Made by a program: the position numbers and the translations under genes. Under the pieces are notes generated by a model. The model worked only from the letters and a program-made list of their open reading frames with translations, searched no databases and was not told the DNA's origin. Positions 1 to 6,041 of a DNA stretch of 8,344 nt are shown here, piece after piece. Origin of the DNA: Planctomycetaceae bacterium. Its GTDB lineage: Bacteria > Planctomycetota > Planctomycetia > Pirellulales > Thermoguttaceae. Location: NCBI GenBank assembly GCA_031274385.1, contig JAISQH010000446.1, positions 1 to 8,344 of the forward strand, read 5' to 3'. Numbering within the stretch: the stretch's first letter is position 1; each line of letters opens with the position of its first letter.

Positions 1-360
1 CATTTTCCGCCGCAAGGACTCAGAACAATTGCCTGTTCACTTCCGCGTGCGCCTGCCGCCATGAAGGAAGAAGTTTTTGGTTCGGCGGAGGAAGATACGG
101 GCATTTTGTTAATGGAAGATTCTGCTGTCTTTCAAACAATCAAACCTGACCACCCGGCTCAGTCCTCCGCCTCTGAAACGGATATTCAAATCGAAGTGAT
201 CGAAGATTGTAAGGAAGCGTTACGAAAAGTTTGGGCGGAGTCCGCATCCGATGACGTCATTTGTGTTACCGGTTCTTTGTTTCTGGCTGCCGAACTGCGC
301 AAATTCTTTTTTGAACAAATTGAACCGGAATTTGTTGCACAGGAACCAGTTGTACAATAA
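1..360 (+). CDS. folC: Folylpolyglutamate synthase / dihydrofolate synthase, C-terminal fragment (start outside window)
   Basis: The reading frame is open from base 1 and ends at TAA 358-360, giving 119 residues of a protein that begins upstream. FolC enzymes add glutamate to folates (and often to dihydropteroate) using ATP in the cytoplasm. The piece matches the end of the Mur-ligase C-terminal domain: an LPRAPAA segment near residues 14-20 (the usual PRA motif), then IEVIEDCKEALRKVW, then DDVICVTGSLFLAAELRKFF, which resembles the family's closing 'VTGSLYLVGEVR' strand and helix. Between these lies an acidic, Ser-rich stretch (about residues 30-60) that looks longer than usual. The ATG at 61 is internal: it falls just after the PRA motif, has no Shine-Dalgarno sequence, and would remove conserved residues. 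The ATP and Mur-ligase central domains cannot be seen, so the assignment rests on the C-terminal motifs only. Confidence 0.72.
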   Translation, partial: HFPPQGLRTIACSLPRAPAAMKEEVFGSAEEDTGILLMEDSAVFQTIKPDHPAQSSASETDIQIEVIEDCKEALRKVWAESASDDVICVTGSLFLAAELRKFFFEQIEPEFVAQEPVVQ

Positions 361-520
361 CAGTTCAAAAAACGAAAATGGTCATACGCCATTTGAAATT
401 GTTTGCCGAAATACGATTAGACCAACCGTTAAACTTTGTAACTGCCTATTTTAGTAATCATGTGTCAATAAACTTATTTTTTTGTTTTTCAACAGTCGCG
501 CAGCGACGAGATGATGCATA

Positions 521-551
521 ACCGGCGGTGTAGCGCAGCGCAACCGCCGGT
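521..551. repeat. Hairpin H1 of the palindromic element
   Basis: Perfect 9-bp stem ACCGGCGGT/ACCGCCGGT around a 13-base loop containing GCGCAGCGCA. It is the same stem variant as the hairpin at 4209-4237, and differs by two compensated base pairs from those at 692-720 and 4308-4336. Confidence 0.85.
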
Positions 552-691
552 GAATCACCAACAACAACCAAAGTCGCGCAGCGACGACATTATCAAAAGT
601 GGAATTTGGTGAAAGAGACGAAAGAGATTTTATTCGATAATATCGATAATGCCGTCGCTGCGCGACTTTGGCGTTGGGGGGGGGACGCGAT

Positions 692-720
692 CCGGTGATT
701 GCGCTGCGTTCCATCACCGG
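692..720. repeat. Hairpin H2 of the palindromic element (inverted orientation)
   Basis: Perfect 8-bp stem CCGGTGAT/ATCACCGG with a 13-base loop. Read on the minus strand, the loop has the same CGCAGCGCA core as the other three hairpins. It is followed by TTATGCAT, the inverse of the motif preceding H1. Confidence 0.85.
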
Positions 721-790
721 TTATGCATAATAACGTCGCTAACGCGACTAATTTCAATATTACTTTATCGTTTCAATTTAAAAGACTTAA

Positions 791-819
791 TTGAAAATAG
801 ACAGTTACTAAACTTTAAT
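791..819 (+). promoter_or_regulatory. Putative sigma70-type promoter of the HD-domain gene
   Basis: TTGAAA at 791-796 and TTTAAT at 814-819 are separated by 17 bases. A start of transcription near 826 would leave only about seven bases before the TTG start at 833, so the mRNA may be almost leaderless. This would fit the absence of a Shine-Dalgarno sequence. The -35 box partly overlaps the inverted arm 794-808. Based on sequence match only. Confidence 0.35.
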
Positions 820-832
820 CCGTTATATTTCC

Positions 833-2197
833 TTGTTGACACTTCCTGAAATTGTTAGTCTTGATTCTCATGCCGGATTTGTTCGGATTCCGCCGGAGTT
901 GGATGTTCCGTTGACAGATCGGGTACGTCGAATTATTGACACGGAATCATTTCGAAGACTTGCCAAAATGACGCAGGTTGGTCTTGTGTCTTTGGTTTAT
1001 CCGGCGGCACGACACACCCGATTCGAACATTCGTTGGGAGTGTACCGTTTGGCGTTGCTGTTTTTGAAACGGTTATCTCATGTCCCCCGTTTTATGGAAA
1101 CCGTTTCACGAAAAGACGCGGAACTTCTGATTGTTACGGCGTTGCTTCACGACATCGGACATTGGCCCTTCTGCCATTTGATTGAGGACATTCGGATTGA
1201 CGGCTTGCCGCATCATGAAGAATTGGCAGCCGGAATTTTGCGTTACGGCGAGACGGCAACATGTTTGCGAAACGATTGGAATGTCGAACCGGAATCGGTT
1301 ATCAAATTATTGAGCGGAAATCATTCCGGCAATGATCCTGTCATCGGATTATTGTCCAGTATTTTATCAGGACCGATTGACATTGACAAAATGGACTATC
1401 TTTTCCGTGACAGTTTACATGCCGGAGTTCCTTACGGGCGGAATCTCGATCAAGCCCGTCTTATCGGCAGTCTTTGCGTCAATGAATCCGGGAGCGGTTT
1501 GGCGATTACCGAAAAGGGGAAAACGGCGGCGGAGTTGATGATTTTTGCACGATATGTTATGTTTAGCGAAGTTTATTGGCATCATACCGTTCGGGCTGCC
1601 ACCGCCATGCTCCAACGGCTTTTCACTGAATTGTATCGGGAAGGGCGAATTGAGTTGACCCGTTTTTTTGAATGGACAGAGGACGAAGCCGTCCGGTTTT
1701 TCATGGAATCGTCACAAAAAATGCCGACCCAATCGCTTGCCGAAGGGCTTTTCGGAACGAAAAGATTGATTTATAAACGGGTGGCTCAGTTTAGTATTCT
1801 GGAACAACCGGAAATCTATCGAAAATTGGCGGGGCAACCTTATCATCAACTCTGTGAATTGTCCGATCAATTATCAGCAATCCTTTCGGGTAACAAACCG
1901 CCGTTTGCTGTTTTGATTGACGCTCCGCCTATTGAGAAGGAAGTTGAAATCAAAATTGACGTTTTTTATCCGAAACAAAATTGTTATCGGGCGTTGGAAA
2001 ACATTTCACCGGTTGTTCGTGCCATGGCGCGGGAACAGTTCGACGATTATACCAAACGGGTTCGGATTTTCGCTCATCCCGCTGTTACTGTTTCACCTCA
2101 GGAAAATCAACAAATGATTGATTTTCTGGTTAATAAAAAGATAGGCACATCAACAGATCAAAAATTTCCCGGCGTTCCGTTTTTGGAGCAAAAATAG
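833..2197 (+). CDS. HD-domain phosphohydrolase, dGTPase/SAMHD1-like (probable dNTP triphosphohydrolase)
   Basis: A 454-residue cytoplasmic protein with a full HD active site. The motifs line up with the catalytic residues known in human SAMHD1: HTRFEHS at 61-67 (R63, H66 as R164, H167), HDIGHWPFCH at 106-115 (H106, D107, H110, H115 as H206, D207, H210, H215), a His near 127-128, and DIDKMDYLFRD at 183-193 (D185, K186, Y189, D193 as D311, K312, Y315, D319). The enzyme is therefore predicted to bind a metal and cleave triphosphate from deoxynucleotides, although relatives in the COG1078-type group are poorly characterised. No extra SAM domain or membrane segment is seen. The start is TTG 833 (or TTG 836): the frame is closed upstream by TAA 809-811, no ATG precedes the conserved N-terminus, and no Shine-Dalgarno sequence is visible. 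It ends 10 bases from the convergent sulfatase gene. Confidence 0.88.
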   Translation: MLTLPEIVSLDSHAGFVRIPPELDVPLTDRVRRIIDTESFRRLAKMTQVGLVSLVYPAARHTRFEHSLGVYRLALLFLKRLSHVPRFMETVSRKDAELLIVTALLHDIGHWPFCHLIEDIRIDGLPHHEELAAGILRYGETATCLRNDWNVEPESVIKLLSGNHSGNDPVIGLLSSILSGPIDIDKMDYLFRDSLHAGVPYGRNLDQARLIGSLCVNESGSGLAITEKGKTAAELMIFARYVMFSEVYWHHTVRAATAMLQRLFTELYREGRIELTRFFEWTEDEAVRFFMESSQKMPTQSLAEGLFGTKRLIYKRVAQFSILEQPEIYRKLAGQPYHQLCELSDQLSAILSGNKPPFAVLIDAPPIEKEVEIKIDVFYPKQNCYRALENISPVVRAMAREQFDDYTKRVRIFAHPAVTVSPQENQQMIDFLVNKKIGTSTDQKFPGVPFLEQK

Positions 2198-2207
2198 TCT
2201 CTCTTTT

Positions 2208-3803
2208 TTATGGACGTTTGGCGTCCTCTTGAAACTGGTCATTGAGTTGTTGCCAGATTTGACGCAATTCGTCGGCTTTTTCCGGTAATTGTTGTGACAA
2301 ATCGTTTTGTTCCGACCGATCCGATTGCATGTCGTAAAGCCGCCAAAGATCATCGCCTTGACGTTTCTTTGATGTTGAGACAAGTTTGAATTGACCATCG
2401 CGGATTGCCCGATTGCCTTCATGCGAAAAGTAAATCGGCGAACGTTTTTTGATTTCGGCATCAGCGGAACCAACAATCACCGGAAAGAAACTTTCACCGG
2501 GTAACGGTACAAATTCCGTTTCCGATGAATTATTGTTGCTGTCTTGATAACCGGCGGCATCGAGAATTGTTGGTAAAAGATCAACAACATGACCGGGATT
2601 GTGCCGCAAACCGTTGGCTGACGGCGTCAGTTTTTTGTGCCAGGAAACGATCAACGGAGTTGAAATTCCGCCTTCGAGCGTCCAGACTTTGTGTCGGCGA
2701 AACGGTGTGTTACTGGTTGTTGACCAGCCGGGACCGAGACAGAGAAATGTTGCTGCGGAGCCGGGAGCGGCTTCCGGGTCATGACCATCCCCGCGAATCA
2801 TCACCTCCGCCGAGCAACCGTTGTCCGACAGAAAGAAAATCAACGTGTTTTCGAGAACATTCATGGAGCGGAGTTGATCGAGAATCCGACCGATTTCCCG
2901 ATCAATGACATCAACCATTGCCGCGTGAATTGACATTTTAACGGCTTGAAAATTTTGTTGTTCTTTTGTCAAATCAGCCCATGGCAACGGTTTAAGGATT
3001 TCTCCGGTGCCGAGCGGATCGAGATTATTTTGCGGATACGGCGGTCCGACTTCCGGTTCGGGCGGTGAAAGCGGGCAATGAACAATTCCCATGTCCGTCA
3101 AACGCCGGAACCGTTGTTCTCTGATTTTTTCCCAACCCGCCTGATATTTTTCGCGATACGTTTCGATTACCTCTTGCGGAGCGTGCAGCGGAAAATGCGG
3201 TGAGGTGAACGCTGTCAGTGCAAAAAACGGGGAATCCGGTGTTTGGGCGGCATGTTCTTTGAGTTGGTTAATGGTTTCCTGTGCAATAAACGACGTGGTA
3301 TAAAAACCGCTATTGGGTTGAACCGGCGTAAGATTCTGATCATTCCGGCGATGATGTTGCGGATTGAAATTCCGGTTATGATCCAAGAGTTCGTAAGATT
3401 GGTCGAAGCCGCCGTCTGCACACGGCAACGGCGCACCGGGAACATGCCATTTTCCGCTGTGGTAACAACGATAACCCAGCGTTTTCAAATAATGAGGAAT
3501 AACCCGAACGCCCTTCGGCAACCGCGACCCTTTGACAATCGGATCACTCCGAACTTGCTGCGGATAATAACCGGTCATCAATGCGGTTCGTGTTGACCAA
3601 CATCGGGCGGTGTTATAAAACTGAGTAAATCGAAGCCCGGTTTTTGCCAACGCATCAAGATTGGGCGTTTCGATTTCACCTCCGTAGCAACCCGCATCAG
3701 AAAACCCCATGTCATCCGCCACAAGAAGCAAAACATTAGGACGTTCCGCCGCAGAAAGAAATGAAACCGACAAAAAAATCAAAAGAAAAAAGAAAAATCT
3801 CAT
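2208..3803 (-). CDS. Secreted sulfatase (arylsulfatase-type, formylglycine-dependent, S1 family)
   Basis: A 531-residue sulfatase that should hydrolyse a sulfate ester outside the cytoplasm; the substrate cannot be told from sequence. The N-terminus is a signal peptide: MRFFFFLL, a hydrophobic run, then a cleavage region near LSAAE (residues 16-20). Metal ligands appear in VADDMG (D30, D31) and SDNG (D327, N328). Further family residues are GKWH (K118, H120), SPHFPLH (H203, H207) and HKVWTLEGG (K372). The cysteine to be oxidised to formylglycine is C68 in ARCWSTRTALMTG; the sequence CWSTR has Ser where Pro or Ala is usual at +2. The C-terminal part (RAIRDGQFKLV, LYDMQSDRSEQNDLS) is typical of the family. 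I prefer ATG 3803; a GTG three codons upstream (3812) would also fit, and neither has a strong Shine-Dalgarno sequence. No maturase gene is present nearby. Confidence 0.92.
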   Translation of the reverse strand: MRFFFFLLIFLSVSFLSAAERPNVLLLVADDMGFSDAGCYGGEIETPNLDALAKTGLRFTQFYNTARCWSTRTALMTGYYPQQVRSDPIVKGSRLPKGVRVIPHYLKTLGYRCYHSGKWHVPGAPLPCADGGFDQSYELLDHNRNFNPQHHRRNDQNLTPVQPNSGFYTTSFIAQETINQLKEHAAQTPDSPFFALTAFTSPHFPLHAPQEVIETYREKYQAGWEKIREQRFRRLTDMGIVHCPLSPPEPEVGPPYPQNNLDPLGTGEILKPLPWADLTKEQQNFQAVKMSIHAAMVDVIDREIGRILDQLRSMNVLENTLIFFLSDNGCSAEVMIRGDGHDPEAAPGSAATFLCLGPGWSTTSNTPFRRHKVWTLEGGISTPLIVSWHKKLTPSANGLRHNPGHVVDLLPTILDAAGYQDSNNNSSETEFVPLPGESFFPVIVGSADAEIKKRSPIYFSHEGNRAIRDGQFKLVSTSKKRQGDDLWRLYDMQSDRSEQNDLSQQLPEKADELRQIWQQLNDQFQEDAKRP

Positions 3804-4208
3804 TTTTTGCACCGTTCACAGAATATTGGGTTGTTGTTCGCGATTGATTGTAACCACTGTTCGCCTATATTTTAATTTTACCGCGAAAATCACAAAAAAA
3901 CACGAAAGAATCAAGAACATGATAAAGTTTATCCATTTTTCCCGCGTATGCAATACGGTAACAACAGTCAATCTGCCAAGTTTAAAATAAATGACGCATA
4001 AAGGCACGAAGAACACAACGACATTTACTAAAATTACCTGATTATTTCATCTGACTCCAACGGAGTCAAAATCGTGTTAGCGACGGGGGCTTGCCCTTGT
4101 TATACCCCACCATTTTTTTGAGACACGAACCAGACGAACAATACAAGATAAACGAAAGAGCCATCATCAATTTTATTTTAGTCGCGCTAGCGACGGCATA
4201 ATGCATAA

Positions 4209-4237
4209 CCGGCGGTGAAGCGCAGCGCAACCGCCGG
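4209..4237. repeat. Hairpin H3 of the palindromic element
   Basis: Perfect 8-bp stem CCGGCGGT/ACCGCCGG with a 13-base loop ending AGCGCAGCGCA, almost identical to H1 at 521-551. Confidence 0.85.
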
Positions 4238-4307
4238 ACAACGCCCCCACCCATCATCAAGTCGCGCAGCGACGGCATTATCAAAAGCAGAGTTTAGGGA
4301 ACGGCGT

Positions 4308-4336
4308 CCGGTGATTGCGCTGCGCTCCATCACCGG
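4308..4336. repeat. Hairpin H4 of the palindromic element (inverted orientation)
   Basis: Perfect 8-bp stem CCGGTGAT/ATCACCGG, differing by one loop base from H2 at 692-720, and followed by the same TTATGCAT motif. Confidence 0.85.
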
Positions 4337-4423
4337 TTATGCATGATGCCGTCGCTGCGCGACTATTGAAAAAATGTATGTTAAAAGATGGGGGGTATAA
4401 CAAGGGGCTTGCCCCCGAAATAG

Positions 4424-4518
4424 GAATCGACGAGGGCTTTCCCCTTAAATTGATTGATAGCGGGCGCAAGCGTACGAAATAAATCAATCATTTCGGGGGC
4501 AAGCCCCCGTCGCTAACG
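4424..4518. repeat. Second repeat family (GTTAGCGAC + GGGGGC/GCCCCC hairpin), copy A
   Basis: The right end, read on the minus strand, is CGTTAGCGACGGGGGCTTG followed by CCCCCGAAATGATTGAT. The left end, read on the plus strand, is a diverged version: CGACGAGGGCTTTCCCCTT then AAATTGATTGAT. The element is therefore an imperfect inverted repeat of about 95 bases with a short centre near 4459-4482. Its size and end motif match the element at 6042-6135. The CGGGGGCAAGCCCCCG stretch (4494-4509) is itself a near-perfect palindrome. Confidence 0.65.
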
Positions 4519-4539
4519 TCATTGTGAATTTTAATAAAA

Positions 4540-4770
4540 TTGACTCTCGGAGTATCGAATTCGACTCTCGGAACATCGAATTTGACACTCGGAACATCGA
4601 ATTTGACTCTCGGAACATCGAATTTGACTCTCGGAGCATCGAATTTGACACTCGGAACATCGAATTTGACTCTCGGAGCATCGAACTTGACTCTCGGAAC
4701 ATCGAATTTGACTCTCGGAGCATCGAATTTGACACTCGGAACATCGAATTTGACTCTCGGAGCATCGAAC
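4540..4770. repeat. Tandem array, eleven copies of a 21-bp unit
   Basis: Each unit starts TTGAC (TCGAC in unit 2), has CTCGGA in the middle and ends ATCGAA plus T or C. Variation is limited to a few positions: T or A at 6, G or A at 13, T at 14 in unit 1 only, T or C at 21. The array begins at 4540 with no spacers and decays after 4770 (TTGGCAT). Units 4-7 (4603-4686) and units 8-11 (4687-4770) are identical over 84 bases, so the array grew at least once by duplicating a four-unit block. Five of six frames lack stops through the repeat, so open frames here do not indicate a protein. It lies about 80 bases upstream of a promoter. Confidence 0.95.
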
Positions 4771-4852
4771 TTGGCATTTTTTCATTAAACCGTAAATTGA
4801 ACCATAAACGGAATCCTTGATTCATTGTTGTTCGGACTTGTATTGATACGGG

Positions 4853-4880
4853 TTGCTAAAATGCTTGAATGGGATATAAT
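4853..4880 (+). promoter_or_regulatory. Putative sigma70-type promoter of the DHH phosphoesterase gene
   Basis: TTGCTA at 4853-4858 and a perfect TATAAT at 4875-4880 are separated by 16 bases. Transcription would begin near 4887 and leave a leader of about 170 bases before the ATG at 5057. The 21-bp array ends 82 bases upstream of the -35 box. Confidence 0.5.
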
Positions 4881-5044
4881 CATTTTCACTATTTTATCTT
4901 GAAATCTCTGAATTTTTGCTTTTTCCACCACAGTGATTTTGTTAAGACTTTTTTATTCACCCTCATTTGAAATGTTTTAAGCGGAAAGCGGGAGTTGGAA
5001 TTGACCACAACCACAAACGTCTTCAATCATTTCATTGTCAACAA

Positions 5045-5049
5045 AGGAG
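5045..5049 (+). promoter_or_regulatory. Ribosome binding site deciding the DHH gene start
   Basis: AGGAG within AAAGGAGA is seven bases before the ATG at 5057. It supports that ATG against the in-frame TTG at 4967, which would add 30 residues of unrelated character. Confidence 0.85.
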
Positions 5050-5056
5050 ACCTGCT

Positions 5057-5965
5057 ATGCGGCTTGTAACCCGATCCGATTTCGACGGACTTGTTTGTGG
5101 AATGCTCTTAAAAGAAGAAGGAATCATTGATTCTGTTCAGTTTGTTCATCCGAAAGACCTGCAAGACGGAAAATTCAAGGCTGAACCAAATGATATTTTG
5201 TGTAATGTGCCATTTGTTCCCGATTGCGGAATGTGGTTTGACCATCATTCCAGCGAAGCGGAACGTGTCGGCTGGACACAGGAAGTTAAAGGAGTCAGCA
5301 AAAAGGCTCCGTCTTGTGCCGGAATTGTGTATGAATATTACGGTGGAGAGAAAAAATTTCCGAAATTCAAAGAACTGGTCAGTGCGGTTGATAAAGTCGA
5401 TTCCGGTCAACTCTCGCCGGAAGATATCCGAAATCCGCAAGGTTGGGTTCTGATCGGTTTTATCGCCGATCCACGCACCGGACTCGGACGCTTTCACAAC
5501 TACCGTATCTCAAATTATCAACTCATGATGGCGTTCATCGACCATCTCCGAACAAAAACATTGGATGAAATTCTTGAGCATCCCGATGTCAAAGAACGAA
5601 TCGACCTTTATCGTCAACAAACTGATCTCTTTGTTGAGATGGTCATTAAATATTCAAAAATGGACGGAAACGTTTTGATTACGGACTTGCGCGGTGTTGA
5701 TCCGATTTACTCGAGTAACCGGTTCACTATTTACAGTGTTTTTCCCGATCAAAATGTTTCGCTTTGGATTACCGACGGCAAGGCGAAAGTTAATGTGATG
5801 ATTTCGTGCGGTTACAGTGTTGTGAACCGAACCTGTACCGCCGACGTGGGAGCCTTGATGCTCAAGTACGGCGGAGGCGGTCATAAACAAGTCGGAACTT
5901 GTCAGGTTCCCTTTGATGACGCCGATAGAATCATCGCCGAAATCGTTAAAGGTTTGAAGAATTGA
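5057..5965 (+). CDS. DHH/DHHA1-family phosphoesterase (exopolyphosphatase- or nanoRNase-like)
   Basis: A 302-residue cytoplasmic protein of the DHH superfamily, metal-dependent enzymes that split phosphodiester or phosphoanhydride bonds in short RNAs, cyclic dinucleotides, pAp or polyphosphate. The N-terminus carries the first metal motif RSDFDG (D8, D10), followed by a NDILCNVP segment (D46) and the signature FDHHSSE (D62, H63, H64). The C-terminal DHHA1 substrate-binding domain has the glycine-rich KYGGGGHKQVGTC motif (about 270-282). The length is close to that of short two-domain DHH proteins, and no CBS, membrane or RNase-extension domain is seen. Relatives are commonly labelled exopolyphosphatase, but the substrate is not settled by sequence. 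ATG 5057 is chosen because of its strong Shine-Dalgarno sequence and because the motif starts right after it. It is probably a single-gene unit: a 277-base gap with a repeat separates it from gltA. Confidence 0.88.
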   Translation: MRLVTRSDFDGLVCGMLLKEEGIIDSVQFVHPKDLQDGKFKAEPNDILCNVPFVPDCGMWFDHHSSEAERVGWTQEVKGVSKKAPSCAGIVYEYYGGEKKFPKFKELVSAVDKVDSGQLSPEDIRNPQGWVLIGFIADPRTGLGRFHNYRISNYQLMMAFIDHLRTKTLDEILEHPDVKERIDLYRQQTDLFVEMVIKYSKMDGNVLITDLRGVDPIYSSNRFTIYSVFPDQNVSLWITDGKAKVNVMISCGYSVVNRTCTADVGALMLKYGGGGHKQVGTCQVPFDDADRIIAEIVKGLKN

Positions 5966-6041
5966 AAAATCCGAAAAATCGTTCATTAAAATAATAGACC
6001 TGGTCCAACACTTAAAAAATGTAACAGACATCAGGCAGGAA

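Larger units (their letters stand above)
495..748. repeat. Palindromic REP/BIME-like or MITE-like element, copy 1
   Basis: Four short palindromes of the form GTCGC-N3/4-GCGAC sit at 495-507, 573-585, 654-666 and 735-748, about 80 bases apart. Between the first two lies ATGCATAACCGG and a hairpin (521-551: arms ACCGGCGGT/ACCGCCGGT, 13-base loop). Between the last two lies a hairpin of the same design on the opposite strand (692-720: arms CCGGTGAT/ATCACCGG) followed by the inverse motif CCGGTTATGCAT. The two halves are thus inverted copies of one unit of about 90 bases. The centre is bounded by 27-base inverted repeats (568-594 and 645-671, one mismatch). No transposase is encoded. A second copy lies at 4181-4363. 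Calling it REP/BIME- or MITE-like is inference from the inverted pairing and lack of coding sequence. Confidence 0.85.
361..832. other. Repeat-filled intergenic spacer between folC and the HD-domain gene
   Basis: No convincing gene lies here. The first about 130 bases are AT-rich with no clear terminator; a weak AAATGG/CCATTT hairpin at 376-394 lacks a T-run. The centre (495-748) is a palindromic repeat element described separately. A 15-base sequence at 438-452 recurs inverted at 794-808 with one mismatch, so the whole element sits between short inverted arms. The last 40 bases contain a plausible promoter for the HD gene. Confidence 0.7.
4181..4363. repeat. Palindromic REP/BIME-like or MITE-like element, copy 2
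   Basis: This 183-base element is bounded by inverted ends of about 31 bases: GTCGCGCTAGCGACGGCAT then AATGCATAACCGG on the left, and the inverse of GTCGCGCAGCGACGGCAT then CATGCATAACCGG on the right, with one indel and few mismatches. It contains palindromes at 4181-4194, 4261-4273 and 4351-4363 and hairpins at 4209-4237 and 4308-4336. The bases flanking both ends are TA, which could be a target-site duplication of two bases or chance. The segment after 4261 (GCATTATCAAAAG) matches that after 573 in copy 1. Confidence 0.85.
4076..4518. repeat. Nested inverted-repeat locus
   Basis: The locus begins with GTTAGCGACGGGGGCTTG at 4076 and ends with the exact inverse; the 21 bases 4076-4096 are the perfect reverse complement of 4497-4517. 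Inside, 4085-4113 and 4388-4416 form a second pair of inverted arms (GGGGC, TTGTTATACCCC and CCAT shared, a few mismatches and gaps). Inside those lies the palindromic element 4181-4363. This layering suggests repeated insertion of repeat units into one another, or a pre-existing inverted repeat that received the inner element. Confidence 0.75.
3804..5056. other. Long non-coding, repeat-rich spacer
   Basis: About 1.25 kb lie between the divergent sulfatase and DHH genes. From 3804 to 4075 the sequence is AT-rich and holds no supported gene; stretches such as CACAAAAAAACACGAAAG near 3892-3909 look low in complexity. Positions 4076-4518 are nested inverted repeats, 4540-4770 is a 21-bp tandem array, 4853-4880 a promoter, and about 4887-5056 a probable long 5' leader. 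Open frames across the repeats are consequences of the repeat sequence and are not called as genes. Confidence 0.7.

Noticed and set aside
61..360. Independent 99-residue gene starting at ATG 61
   Set aside because: The frame is open to base 1 and the residues before the ATG carry the PRA motif of FolC, so this is the end of a longer gene.
376..394. Terminator after folC
   Set aside because: The AAATGG/CCATTT stem is only six weak pairs and is not followed by a T-run.
451..717. Minus-strand open frame across the first palindromic element, resembling part of another at 4066-4284 (shared RRLRCA and PPVMH)
   Set aside because: The resemblance comes from both frames crossing copies of the same non-coding hairpin element; neither has a ribosome binding site or a recognisable domain.
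4645..4749. Series of promoters from the TTGACA hexamers in the 21-bp units
   Set aside because: No TATAAT-like sequence follows at the right distance in any unit; the hexamer is simply part of the repeat.
4540..4770. CRISPR array
   Set aside because: The units are contiguous with no unique spacers, and no cas gene is present.
4484..4825. Open frames through the 21-bp array on both strands (heptapeptide repeats such as SRNIEFD, or MLRESNSMFRE on the minus strand)
   Set aside because: The unit is a multiple of three and free of stops in five of six frames, so open frames arise automatically. Substitutions do not favour third codon positions in any frame, no good ribosome binding site is seen, and the minus-strand frame runs into the neighbouring intergenic repeat.
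4967..5056. N-terminal extension of the DHH protein from TTG 4967
   Set aside because: The extra 30 residues are unlike the family, and a strong Shine-Dalgarno sequence at 5045-5049 supports ATG 5057.
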